Positions 1-6,468 of a stretch of 22,593 nucleotides of DNA are shown piece after piece. The number at the start of each line of letters is the position of its first letter. Position 1 is the stretch's first letter. A program made the translations under genes and the position numbers. A model generated the notes under the pieces. That model searched no databases. It was not told where the DNA came from and saw only the letters and a list, made by a program, of their open reading frames with translations. Where the stretch lies: positions 1 through 22,593 of IMG/VR virus record IMGVR_UViG_3300025079_000031; one strand, given 5' to 3'. The stretch is from a virus.

Positions 1-121
1 TAGAAAAAGAAAAGAAACCAATTCTTTCCCAAGGAACACCCTGTTCTTTTTTTTGCTGACATATATTTAACAGCTCTGTTGTTTTGCCTGTACCAGGAGG
101 TCCTACAATTATATTAATCAT
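1..121 (-). CDS. P-loop helicase, N-terminal fragment (Dda/UvrD-like, partial)
   Basis: Only the first 40 codons are inside the window; the gene runs off the left edge. The translation begins MINIIVGPPGTGKTTELL, with a textbook Walker A motif (GPPGTGKT, residues 7-14), and continues to WERIGFFSFS. A P-loop at the extreme N terminus followed by a 'GFFSF' strand is how phage superfamily 1 helicases of the Dda/UvrD type start, where the Phe-Ser/Thr segment leads into motif Ia. That identification is inference from a fragment; another AAA or P-loop ATPase is possible. The ATG overlaps the stop of the preceding gene (TAATG), so translation is probably coupled. It is the last visible member of the leftward replication block. 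Confidence 0.7.
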   Translation of the reverse strand, partial: MINIIVGPPGTGKTTELLNICQQKKEQGVPWERIGFFSFS

Positions 122-777
122 TAAAACAATATTCCTTGTGTTTCTATATTTGTATTTGTTTTGTAATTTTTATTTTCAAACTTAGGGTAATTTAAAATTG
201 GATACTTAAAATTTTTTAAGATTTGCTTTTTATCTTTTTTATTTGCTATAACATAAAGATAACGATGTTTTCGAGGTCGTTGTACAACATGAAATTTATC
301 TGGATTATTTTTTCTTTCTTCTAATGTATATTGCTCACATATTGTTTTACTATGTTTATTTGTTCCTTTCATTCTCCATTCAGTTCTTTTATCAGACAAA
401 CCAGTATATAAAAAATTTGTAGCTTGATAAATATATCCTGTGTGATGTTGACTCGTATCTGCGTAAGAAACAATTATAACTGGTCTGTGTAAAAGCTTAA
501 AAGAATTACTTACTAAAAAAGAAGCCTCATTTTTAATATTGTTTTTTAAAACAAGCCTATTTAATTCTAATACTTTTTTCCTGTACTCATCTCCTGCAAT
601 ACCTCTACATAAAGATTGAGAAGCTGGAGATCCATAACAAACAACACCAACTAATTCATCATTAAAAAATAAACCAAAAGAAAACTGTATCATTGGCATT
701 CTTTTTGCATAATGAATTCCTAATATAAAAGGTTTTGTTTCTTCATATTTTATTGGCATTACTTTATAGTTCTCCAT
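121..777 (-). CDS. Mom-like DNA modification protein (GNAT-fold acyltransferase)
   Basis: The 218-aa protein resembles the phage Mu Mom family, which uses a GNAT fold to convert adenine in phage DNA to an N6-carbamoylmethyl form and so blocks restriction enzymes. Visible support: a VGVVCYG strand and a YGSPAS turn (about residues 43-53), an 'ELNRLVL' segment (about 71-77) matching the ELxRL signature of these proteins, and a block with IIVSYADTSQ followed by GYIYQATNFLYTGLS (about 101-128). The C-terminal third is basic and lysine-rich, as expected for DNA contact. It sits between primase and helicase genes, 2 nt after the primase stop, consistent with action on replicating DNA. The assignment rests on motif memory, not alignment; another GNAT enzyme is possible. 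Confidence 0.62.
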   Translation of the reverse strand: MENYKVMPIKYEETKPFILGIHYAKRMPMIQFSFGLFFNDELVGVVCYGSPASQSLCRGIAGDEYRKKVLELNRLVLKNNIKNEASFLVSNSFKLLHRPVIIVSYADTSQHHTGYIYQATNFLYTGLSDKRTEWRMKGTNKHSKTICEQYTLEERKNNPDKFHVVQRPRKHRYLYVIANKKDKKQILKNFKYPILNYPKFENKNYKTNTNIETQGILF

Positions 778-779
778 AA

Positions 780-2342
780 TTAAAATGGTATAACCTCATC
801 TTCAGTTCCTCCTAAAATATCTTTATCAGTTTTTTCTTCTGTTTTTAAATCAGGCATCTTTTGCATATTTTTAGGCTGTGTATATGCAGGTATTTTCCAC
901 GCACGTGTTTGTATTCCTTTTGGATATACCATCACATCTATACCCTCTAAATCTTTTATTCGTTGAACTAACCAAGATCTATTCTCTTTAAAATTTTTGG
1001 TATTCTCTAACCATTTTGATAAGTCACGTAAACGAAAGTATGTCGAATTCTCTTCCGCATTAGTATAGGGTTTTTCCATATCTAATTCATCAATATCAAA
1101 TGACTCACCTCTTGCGGTACAAAACTCAAATAAATAATCTTTAAACTCACCCACCTTCGATACATCTTCAGGCATATTAATTGTAGTAATTGTTTCAAAT
1201 AATCCTGACTGTATTTCTTCCCAGTCAGCTTGTTTCATCATAGGTATGTAACGTAATAATTTTCTTTTAACTAATTTACGTAAACGATGATGATATTCTA
1301 TTTCATCTTGTACTTGTGTCTCTACTGGATGAGAGTCTATATCAAGATACCAAATACGTGGTTCGCGATCCGTGACACGTAAGTTCGCATATACAGGATG
1401 ATCTTGACCTGATGTACCCACACCAAACTTTCTTAATTTACATTTAGCTTTTTGACAAACACTAGCGATAGGTTGATCATTACATTTATACATATATTTC
1501 ATGGTACCATCAGCTTTATCAGCACCAACTTGTTTCATAATAATACCTACCTCATTAGTATTTAAAGGTGGGTCCATGTATTCGCGGTTATATGTTTCTA
1601 ATAAATTCTTCCAGTCATCAGGATTAGACTTACGATAAAAAATTCCCACACTAAATAATCCATTATTTCTTGTCCCTTCTGGATAGCCTTGATCCGTTAA
1701 AATTTCTAAACATGGAGGGCCATCAGCCATGTTATTATCTTCTACCTGTATTAATATTTTACCAATATCATCACAGACATATTTGTCATATAACTCAAAG
1801 AATTCTTCTAGTGTAGCACCTTCACCATTATCAAGAAACGCGTACCGTGTTTCGCCGTGATAAGGTAAGTTTAGCCACGATCCAGTGTCTTGTTCATCAG
1901 AGAGTTTAATTTGTTTAGGAAATACCTCCGCTTTTGCATAGCCAAGATGAGCGCGTATTTCTTTTAACTTTTCATCAAACAGAAAAGCAGGTTGTGGATT
2001 TTTGGAAAATAAAAAAAGATGAGCGCCAAAAGATTTGGAGGCACACATCACTAATGGTAGTTTGTATTTTCGTATTTGTGATAATATTTTTTTATGATCC
2101 AAAGGGTACTCGTCAATATCAATACAGCCCCACGTACAAGTTGCATCGTCTCGAATGGGAACAATACCTAAAGCACGATCTTTTCCTTCAAGATGATCTT
2201 GAAACATTTGTAAAGTAGGTTCTTCATGCACTGTACGCATGCGTCCATCACGCTTACCATTTTGTTTTGTTTGGGTGTACTCATAAAAACCGTGAGCTCT
2301 ATCTAACCCATCAAATATATTTTTAAATTTTTCTACTTTCAT
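780..2342 (-). CDS. AEP-family DNA primase (TOTE/PriCT-like)
   Basis: The 520-aa protein looks like a phage archaeo-eukaryotic-type primase that makes primers for replication. The AEP catalytic signature is visible: CIDIDEYP (D75, D77) for metal binding, SKSFGAHLF (102-110) giving the S-x-G-x-H motif with H108, then EVFPKQ (139-144) and GSWLNLPYHG. Residues 205-275 resemble a PriCT helical region (PEGTRNNGLFSVGIFYRK, then NEVGIIMKQV). C211, C287, C296 and C301 form a possible Zn or Fe-S ligand set, as in PriL-type C-terminal domains. Residues 315-520 are not recognised; no helicase motif is seen there. A separate SNF2 helicase lies at 4209. The start has no clear Shine-Dalgarno and follows a hairpin at 2362-2380. 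The start of the ORF agrees with the N-terminal fold, so I keep it. Confidence 0.78.
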   Translation of the reverse strand: MKVEKFKNIFDGLDRAHGFYEYTQTKQNGKRDGRMRTVHEEPTLQMFQDHLEGKDRALGIVPIRDDATCTWGCIDIDEYPLDHKKILSQIRKYKLPLVMCASKSFGAHLFLFSKNPQPAFLFDEKLKEIRAHLGYAKAEVFPKQIKLSDEQDTGSWLNLPYHGETRYAFLDNGEGATLEEFFELYDKYVCDDIGKILIQVEDNNMADGPPCLEILTDQGYPEGTRNNGLFSVGIFYRKSNPDDWKNLLETYNREYMDPPLNTNEVGIIMKQVGADKADGTMKYMYKCNDQPIASVCQKAKCKLRKFGVGTSGQDHPVYANLRVTDREPRIWYLDIDSHPVETQVQDEIEYHHRLRKLVKRKLLRYIPMMKQADWEEIQSGLFETITTINMPEDVSKVGEFKDYLFEFCTARGESFDIDELDMEKPYTNAEENSTYFRLRDLSKWLENTKNFKENRSWLVQRIKDLEGIDVMVYPKGIQTRAWKIPAYTQPKNMQKMPDLKTEEKTDKDILGGTEDEVIPF

Positions 2343-2361
2343 AAATAATAATAAAATAACT

Positions 2362-2380
2362 AGGGGCCTTGAAGGCCCCT
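2362..2380 (-). terminator. GC-rich hairpin between SSB-like and primase genes
   Basis: AGGGGCCTT-g-AAGGCCCCT is a perfect inverted repeat, best drawn as a 7-bp stem AGGGGCC/GGCCCCT with a 5-nt loop. Read leftward it is followed by AGTTATTTTATTATTATTT, which is U-rich but interrupted, and then directly by the primase ATG. It fits a leaky terminator or attenuator lowering primase expression relative to the SSB-like gene. The lack of an uninterrupted U run makes full termination uncertain. Confidence 0.6.
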
Positions 2381-2400
2381 AACCTAGATAATTAAGGTGA

Positions 2401-3228
2401 TTACGAACCTAAAACGCCACTATCCATATTAGGTGTTACGTTTTTCATTTCGTTATCGTCATTATCACTATTTGCTTCTGGAGCAGGATCGATAGATCCT
2501 GATGTCACAAGCTCATGAAAATGTTTAGCTTCCTCCACAATATAAGATGGATTAGGAATATCATTGACTGATTTATCCAAGGTGATTTTCCATCCCCACC
2601 AATCATTCTTTTTATTTGCTTCTTGTACACCTTCCATTTTGTATACATTTGCAAACATAGGTAATGTTCTTAGTGACCCATCGTTGGCTTTAATTTTCTG
2701 ATTCATCATCATTGTATTCCAATAACGGGATTTTTTATATTGTGTCTTCTGCATAATAATTTGGCATCGCTCAAACGATCCATCATCATTAATTCGTAAA
2801 ACAAAATATTCAGCCGTCGTAACAATGTAGGTAGGAGAGATCGCTCCATTAATCATGTAATGATCTTCCCCATCCGCGCCACGCGTTAAAGCTGGCATGT
2901 CTTCAGGCTTATAAATTTTTACAGGTGCACCAGTCCCTTCACCTAAAGGTGACCACTCTACCCCACGTACTCTAAAGGCACATGGAACTACAGTTATGCT
3001 TTTGTAAAAGTCTTTTGTAACAGAATTAAAAATATCACCTTGCTCAAGTCCTTCTACAAACTTAGCATTTGATTTTTTAATCTCTGGTGTTTGAGAGCTA
3101 GCAATTTTTAAAAATGGTATTGCCATTTCTTGCGCACCAACATTTTCAAAGCCAACACCAATGTGGCTTGAAAAGTCTACAACATTAGTCGATATTTCAC
3201 TTTTCTTTTTTTTCGTTACATCGTTCAT
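2401..3228 (-). CDS. probable phage ssDNA-binding protein
   Basis: A 275-aa protein without a catalytic motif. The first half starts with a basic stretch (KKKKSE, residues 6-11) and the segment MAIPFLKIASSQTPEI (about 35-50), which I associate with a conserved phage replication-block family often taken to be ssDNA-binding. The middle is rich in beta strands and aromatic residues (YIVTTAEYFVLRINDDG; RYWNTMMMNQK; NDWWGWKITL), as expected of an OB-like fold. The last 35 residues are acidic and low-complexity (NSDNDDNEM), like the acidic tails by which phage SSBs such as T7 gp2.5 recruit partners. It lies just upstream of primase in the same operon. The function is inferred from tail, composition and position; no OB signature is provable by eye. 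Confidence 0.5.
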   Translation of the reverse strand: MNDVTKKKKSEISTNVVDFSSHIGVGFENVGAQEMAIPFLKIASSQTPEIKKSNAKFVEGLEQGDIFNSVTKDFYKSITVVPCAFRVRGVEWSPLGEGTGAPVKIYKPEDMPALTRGADGEDHYMINGAISPTYIVTTAEYFVLRINDDGSFERCQIIMQKTQYKKSRYWNTMMMNQKIKANDGSLRTLPMFANVYKMEGVQEANKKNDWWGWKITLDKSVNDIPNPSYIVEEAKHFHELVTSGSIDPAPEANSDNDDNEMKNVTPNMDSGVLGS

Positions 3229-3230
3229 GG

Positions 3231-3788
3231 TTATTTCCCTTTTTTAATTTTCACTTTATTACCCATATACACATTAAATATATCTATAGGTAAATCGGTA
3301 CCTTTATTTATTTGTTCGCCAACAAAGGCGTTCAAGGTCATAGGTTCGACCTTGCGTTTTTGGTCTGGAGCTAAACCATTTTGCTCTAAGTCTTCTACCA
3401 ACTTAGATGCCTGATCATTATCTCCTTTACCAAACCTCACTGACACAATGTTTTTAATTAGTTCATCGTGGTTATTTTTTTCTAACCATCCAAAACATTC
3501 TGTTTCATTATCTTTAGTGATGCTCGCTTTATAAAAGGGTTTATAACTTATTGCTTCACCACTCGTCAGTTTAATCTCTTTAACTCCGCGTTGCTCCATC
3601 ATCTGAACAATTGAATCATTCATTTGTTGTAGCTCGGATTTTTTTCTTTTAACGTCGTTTTCTAATGAAAGTATTTCACTTTCAATTTGTAAATATCTAT
3701 TGGATGCTTCTGACACATCTTTAACCTCAGATATTTTTACTTTATTTTCTTCAGGTAAAAAATTTGTAAAATCAACTTTCTCTGTCAT
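3231..3788 (-). CDS. coiled-coil replication-block protein, unknown function
   Basis: A 185-aa protein. Residues about 25-75 form a long charged helix likely to be a coiled coil (heptad-like ESEILSLENDVKRKKSEL and following). A beta-hairpin segment follows (VKEIKLTSGEAISYKPFYKASITKD), then a globular part containing FGWLEKNNHDELIKNIVSVRFGKGD. The combination resembles a phage family found beside the SSB-like gene in marine and alphaproteobacterial phages, but I cannot name a function. The stop is 2 nt before the SSB-like gene, and the start overlaps the upstream gene by 17 nt, so the three genes are co-transcribed. A role assisting the SSB-like protein or recombination is possible only by neighbourhood. 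Confidence 0.6.
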   Translation of the reverse strand: MTEKVDFTNFLPEENKVKISEVKDVSEASNRYLQIESEILSLENDVKRKKSELQQMNDSIVQMMEQRGVKEIKLTSGEAISYKPFYKASITKDNETECFGWLEKNNHDELIKNIVSVRFGKGDNDQASKLVEDLEQNGLAPDQKRKVEPMTLNAFVGEQINKGTDLPIDIFNVYMGNKVKIKKGK

Positions 3789-4125
3789 AGTTATTCCTCT
3801 CGTGTAAGTCTATCTGTATGGGGAGATATGTATGCGATTGGCGATCGTATTTTAAAAGATTATATCTGCCACGATTATTTTCTGCAGCAACTGAACAACA
3901 AAGACCAATCATTGATGGATCACCAATCAATAATAAATAATCTTTATCATTAAAATCTTTTAATATATTTTTAGCCTTACGTATCGCTGGTCCAGGTGAT
4001 AACATAATTTGTTTTCCCTCCTCAAATATAGGAATTAGTTTTCCATATTCCTGAGCAGTGATTACATTAAATCGAGATACCTCTTGGATAACGTACACAT
4101 TTCCTTTGTTTTCTAAGTCTTTCAT
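3772..4125 (-). CDS. conserved phage protein of unknown function, first gene of leftward replication block
   Basis: A 117-aa soluble protein. It begins MKDLENKGNVYVIQEVSRFN, then shows ITAQEYGKLIPIFEEGKQIMLSPGPAIRKAK, a loop NDKDYLLLIGDPSMIGLC (about residues 78-95) and YNLLKYDRQSHTYLPIQIDL. This alternation suggests a small alpha/beta fold; the LLLIGDPSMIG stretch looks like a buried strand and turn. I recall similar proteins upstream of SSB-like genes in other marine phages, but no function. It overlaps the following gene by 17 nt and is the first gene of this leftward transcript, next to the divergent SNF2 helicase gene. Confidence 0.62.
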   Translation of the reverse strand: MKDLENKGNVYVIQEVSRFNVITAQEYGKLIPIFEEGKQIMLSPGPAIRKAKNILKDFNDKDYLLLIGDPSMIGLCCSVAAENNRGRYNLLKYDRQSHTYLPIQIDLHERNNYDRES

Positions 4126-4208
4126 CTTTCTAGGGCAGTCTATATTATTTTTATTTTAATTATACAAGAAAAATGTTACTGTTTTTTAATTTTATAATTT
4201 AGAAAGTT
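4126..4208. promoter_or_regulatory. divergent intergenic region with -10 boxes on both strands
   Basis: This 83-nt AT-rich gap separates the leftward replication block from the rightward SNF2 gene. A perfect TATAAT lies on the plus strand at 4193-4198, 10 nt before the SNF2 ATG, and a second perfect TATAAT lies on the minus strand at 4164-4159, 33 nt before the leftward ATG. Neither has a convincing -35 box at 16-18 nt. In DNA this AT-rich a TATAAT can occur by chance, so the calls rest mainly on position. If the plus box is used, the SNF2 mRNA would have a leader of only a few nucleotides. Confidence 0.45.
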
Positions 4209-5672
4209 ATGCCGAAATATAAATATAGTTTTAAAACAACGCCTTACGAGCATCAATTAGCTGCTATGGGAGCTATGTTAAATCATTTTTCTAAGCAAAA
4301 TAAAGAGTTTGCGTTGCTTATGGAAATGGGTTGTGGAAAAACAAAAGTATTAATTGATGCGTCTTCGTTTCTTTATGACAATGGATATATTTTTGGTTTA
4401 CTTGTTATCTGTCCTAACGGTGTCAAAGGAACGTGGGTCAAAGAAATTGAAACACATATGCCAACACACGTGGATCATAACGTAGTCGTATGGACAGGAC
4501 AAAAAACAAAAAAGCATGAAGAAGAATTACAAACATTATTTATTACGGAACCTGCGAAAGTACATTTAAATATTTTAATTATGAACGTTGATGCGTTTAC
4601 CACGGACCGTGGACGCAAGTTTGCTGATAGATTTCTCATGACCCGTCAAGCATTGATGGCTGTTGATGAAAGCACGATCATTAAAAACTCAAGCGCGTTA
4701 CGTACCAAAGCGATTACTAAACTTGGTAACTTAGCGCGTTACCGTGTTATCATGACAGGTTCCCCTATTACTAAATCTCCTGAAGATCTGTATGCGCAAT
4801 GTAATTTTTTAAATCATGATCTATTAGGGTTTAGTTCTATTTATACATTTAGAGCGCGTTACTGTCAGATGCAGCGATTATCTTTTGGTGGTCGTTCGTT
4901 TAATAAAGTAACAGGATATAAAAACTTAGAAGAATTAAATTATAAGTTACGACAATTTTCTTATCGTGTTTTAAAAAAAGACGCGCTTGATCTTCCTGAT
5001 CAAGTATGGATGAAAAGAATTGTTCCAATGACAACGGAACAGCTTGATGCGTACATGCAAATGAAACGCACTGCTTTAGTGCAACTCAAGCAAGAAACAT
5101 TGACGACTACGTCAGTGCTCGCTCAAATGATAAGGCTTCATCAAATAGTGTGTGGTCATATGGCAACCGATGATGGTAAAGTATTATCGTTACCAAATAA
5201 CCGCGTTAAAGAACTATGTGCTATTCTAGAAGAGCACGGTGATAAAGCAATCATTTGGGCGAATTATCGTCATGACATTCAAGAGATTGAAAAAACATTA
5301 TTAAAAAAATACGGTCCGCGCTCCGTGGTCACGTATTATGGAGACACACCACAAAATATTAGACAAGAAAATATTAGACGATTTCAGGAGGATCAGGAGA
5401 CACAATTCTTTATTGGTCAACCTATGACAGGTGGTAGAGGTATTACATTAACTGCAGCTAGTCTTGCTGTCTTTTATTCAAACAATTATGATTTAGAGAT
5501 CCGTGAGCAGGCAGAGGCACGTAACCATCGTATTGGTACAGAAGATAAAGTCACTTACATTGATCTTGTTTCAACAGGAACAGTTGATGAAAAAATTATT
5601 TATTCACTACGAAATAAAATAAACTTAGCTACATCGGTGTTAGCTGAGGACATAAGGAAATGGTTAATATGA
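4209..5672 (+). CDS. SNF2-family DEAD/DEAH-box helicase
   Basis: A 487-aa superfamily 2 ATPase with both RecA-like lobes. Residues 11-16 (TPYEHQ) form the Q-motif region; Walker A is MGCGKTK at 40-46; motif II is DEST at 153-156 in place of DEAH, common in phage SNF2 proteins; MTGSP (about 184-188) is motif III. Lobe 2 shows a 'IIWANYRHDI' strand, PMTGGRGITLTAA (motif V region) and QAEARNHRIG at 434-443 as motif VI. Such proteins translocate on dsDNA and may remodel replication or recombination intermediates, or displace host proteins; the exact role here is unknown. Its last codons overlap the next gene (ATGA), showing coupled translation. The length is typical of minimal viral members, with no extra domain. 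Confidence 0.9.
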   Translation: MPKYKYSFKTTPYEHQLAAMGAMLNHFSKQNKEFALLMEMGCGKTKVLIDASSFLYDNGYIFGLLVICPNGVKGTWVKEIETHMPTHVDHNVVVWTGQKTKKHEEELQTLFITEPAKVHLNILIMNVDAFTTDRGRKFADRFLMTRQALMAVDESTIIKNSSALRTKAITKLGNLARYRVIMTGSPITKSPEDLYAQCNFLNHDLLGFSSIYTFRARYCQMQRLSFGGRSFNKVTGYKNLEELNYKLRQFSYRVLKKDALDLPDQVWMKRIVPMTTEQLDAYMQMKRTALVQLKQETLTTTSVLAQMIRLHQIVCGHMATDDGKVLSLPNNRVKELCAILEEHGDKAIIWANYRHDIQEIEKTLLKKYGPRSVVTYYGDTPQNIRQENIRRFQEDQETQFFIGQPMTGGRGITLTAASLAVFYSNNYDLEIREQAEARNHRIGTEDKVTYIDLVSTGTVDEKIIYSLRNKINLATSVLAEDIRKWLI

Positions 5673-5893
5673 TTCCATGTCCCAATTGTAAAGGAAACGG
5701 ATATGTCAAACTATCGTTTGAAGCAGAGACCAACATTGAACAGTGTAAGGTTTGTCACTCACAAGGGGAAATCGATGAAAATAAATACTACCACCAATCG
5801 TGGACCGAGGGTACGAACGACAGTATTAGCATCTACTACGGACCACCACTTGATCCAGAATGCTTTAAAAACTACAAAATTTCGGGAGGGTAA
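5669..5893 (+). CDS. DnaJ-like zinc-finger microprotein
   Basis: A 74-aa protein starting MIPCPNCKGNGYV, with a second CKVCHSQGEI motif about 25 residues later. The two CxxCxGxG-type motifs are those of DnaJ central-domain zinc fingers, predicting one zinc-bound hairpin. The rest is polar and aromatic (YYHQSWTEG, YYGPPLDPECF) and unrecognised. I prefer the ATG at 5669, which overlaps the SNF2 stop (ATGA) and has AAGGA 10 nt upstream, over the ATG at 5660, which has no spacing for a ribosome site. Phages often carry such free DnaJ-type fingers; their partners are unknown. A second open frame overlaps its 3' two-thirds. Confidence 0.72.
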   Translation: MIPCPNCKGNGYVKLSFEAETNIEQCKVCHSQGEIDENKYYHQSWTEGTNDSISIYYGPPLDPECFKNYKISGG

Positions 5894-5930
5894 GCCAGTA
5901 ATACAGTTTAAGGGAGAGCCACCCTTTTAG
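5775..5930 (+). CDS. possible overlapping small gene (51 aa) in another frame
   Basis: The frame opens upstream, but the ATG at 5775 has AAGGGGA at 5763-5769, a reasonable ribosome site. The product would be a basic 51-aa peptide: MKINTTTNRGPRVRTTVLAS at the start and KPVIQFKGEPPF at the end. It overlaps the zinc-finger gene for 119 nt and continues 37 nt past that gene's stop, so the region would be dual-coding. The stretch is less AT-rich than its neighbours, which would fit constraint from two frames but is weak evidence. The zinc-finger frame is certain from its cysteines; this one could be a chance open frame. Confidence 0.33.
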   Translation: MKINTTTNRGPRVRTTVLASTTDHHLIQNALKTTKFREGKPVIQFKGEPPF

Positions 5931-5932
5931 AG

Positions 5933-5988
5933 TTCCAAGCGAGTTATTCACATTTTCCTCCTTAAAAAATAAGGTTGCTCGCTTGGAA
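5933..5988. repeat. 11-bp inverted repeat enclosing a small hairpin
   Basis: TTCCAAGCGAG at 5933-5943 is perfectly matched by CTCGCTTGGAA at 5978-5988. Inside the 34-nt loop a second hairpin, CCTTA-aaaaa-TAAGG, occupies 5960-5974. No U run follows on either strand, so it is not a standard intrinsic terminator. The right arm overlaps the -35 region of a putative promoter for the gene at 6033, so an operator or an RNA structure is as likely. Confidence 0.55.
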
Positions 5989-6003
5989 AAAATTACATAT
6001 AAT
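5975..6003 (+). promoter_or_regulatory. candidate promoter for the CxxC small protein
   Basis: TTGCTC at 5975-5980, 17-nt spacing, then a perfect TATAAT at 5998-6003. The -35 box matches the sigma-70 consensus at only its first three positions. The predicted start is about 6010, giving a leader of roughly 23 nt with AAGG at 6021-6024. The -35 lies in the right arm of the inverted repeat, so a protein binding there could block it. Confidence 0.42.
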
Positions 6004-6032
6004 TCGCCTAAATATAAAAAAAGGCAAAGGTT

Positions 6033-6230
6033 ATGTTGTTACCTAATAGTCCTGTGAGAAAAATATCTCAATGTCCACAATGTGGCGAGGTATCTCTTAA
6101 ATTTTATAACCCTCAATATAATAAAGTTTTAAAAAAAGAAGAGTGGGAACAGGTATTATCGGATGGTCTACAGGCCCTGAGAAAAGTTCTCGGACCTGTA
6201 AAAGAAGACCCAAAGTTTTTTATGGATTAA
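6033..6230 (+). CDS. small CxxC protein, unknown function
   Basis: A 65-aa protein with one CPQCG zinc-knuckle pair near the N terminus (residues 14-18) followed by SLKFYNPQYNKVLKKEEWEQVL and an amphipathic helix (SDGLQALRKVLG). One CxxC pair alone cannot make a complete zinc site; it could pair in a dimer or bind through another ligand. The gene lies alone between the inverted repeat and the opposing operon, and its stop overlaps the stop of the minus-strand gene at 6227-6331, so the two transcripts run into each other. No function recognised. Confidence 0.55.
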   Translation: MLLPNSPVRKISQCPQCGEVSLKFYNPQYNKVLKKEEWEQVLSDGLQALRKVLGPVKEDPKFFMD

Positions 6231-6331
6231 TTTTGAAGACGTTCATCTATTATTTTACCAATGATGAACACCATAAATCCAATACCGACTAGGGCTAAGA
6301 GTATTAGCCCTAATAAAATATGCGTTATCAT
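6227..6331 (-). CDS. 34-aa single-pass membrane microprotein
   Basis: A 34-codon frame: MITHILLGLILLALVGIGFM then VFIIGKIIDERLQN. The first 26 residues are almost wholly hydrophobic with small residues spaced along the helix, and the tail is charged, predicting one transmembrane segment with the C terminus outside the bilayer. Its ATG overlaps the stop of the preceding frame (ATGA), as seen throughout this operon, which supports real translation; GAAGAG upstream is a weak ribosome site. Its stop overlaps the stop of the opposing gene at 6230. Possible roles, all inference: host membrane takeover, superinfection exclusion or lysis timing. Confidence 0.6.
   Translation of the reverse strand: MITHILLGLILLALVGIGFMVFIIGKIIDERLQN
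6290..6312. other. 9-bp perfect hairpin inside the membrane microgene
   Basis: TAGGGCTAA at 6290-6298 and TTAGCCCTA at 6304-6312 pair perfectly around a 5-nt loop. On the plus strand it lies about 60 nt after the stop of the gene at 6033, and on the minus strand it is inside the 34-codon frame. Neither side has a uniform U run, so it may be a weak bidirectional barrier between converging transcripts, or a by-product of the Leu-Gly-Leu and Ala-Leu codons it encodes. Confidence 0.45.
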
Positions 6332-6468
6332 AATGACTCTTCAACAATCTTTTCTAATTGCATAGGCCTTGATAGCTTTGTTTTCTTACACATCTGATCA
6401 AGCAACTTTCTTGTCTTCGCTGTAATCATTTGATTGTAATGTGTTAATTTTTTCTCTTTCTTTTTCAT
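6328..6468 (-). CDS. 46-aa basic protein resembling a ribbon-helix-helix regulator
   Basis: ATG at 6468 is preceded by AAGGA with a 5-nt gap, a strong ribosome site, although it lies inside the upstream zinc-finger gene (71-nt overlap in a different frame). The product is basic at the N terminus (MKKKEKKLTHYNQ). It then has a short strand-like ITAKT and two helices, TRKLLDQMCKKTKL and SRPMQLEKIVEESL. This order (strand, helix, turn with small/polar residues, helix) is the pattern of Arc/CopG-type DNA-binding proteins. It ends in an ATGA overlap with the membrane microgene. The fold is inferred from pattern only. A repressor acting on the nearby repeat-rich control region is an attractive but untested possibility. 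Confidence 0.52.
   Translation of the reverse strand: MKKKEKKLTHYNQMITAKTRKLLDQMCKKTKLSRPMQLEKIVEESL

Noticed and set aside
1934-2218. Plus-strand open frame of 94 codons opposite the primase gene
   Set aside because: It covers the AEP catalytic region and has no motif or ribosome site of its own.
4209-4209. Leaderless SNF2 mRNA from the TATAAT at 4193
   Set aside because: The predicted start is 4-5 nt before the ATG and no -35 supports it; AT-rich background makes the box weak evidence.
5703-5774. Upstream extension of the overlapping 51-aa frame to the ATG at 5703
   Set aside because: The nearest ribosome site fits the ATG at 5775; the extension has none and adds only an unremarkable peptide.
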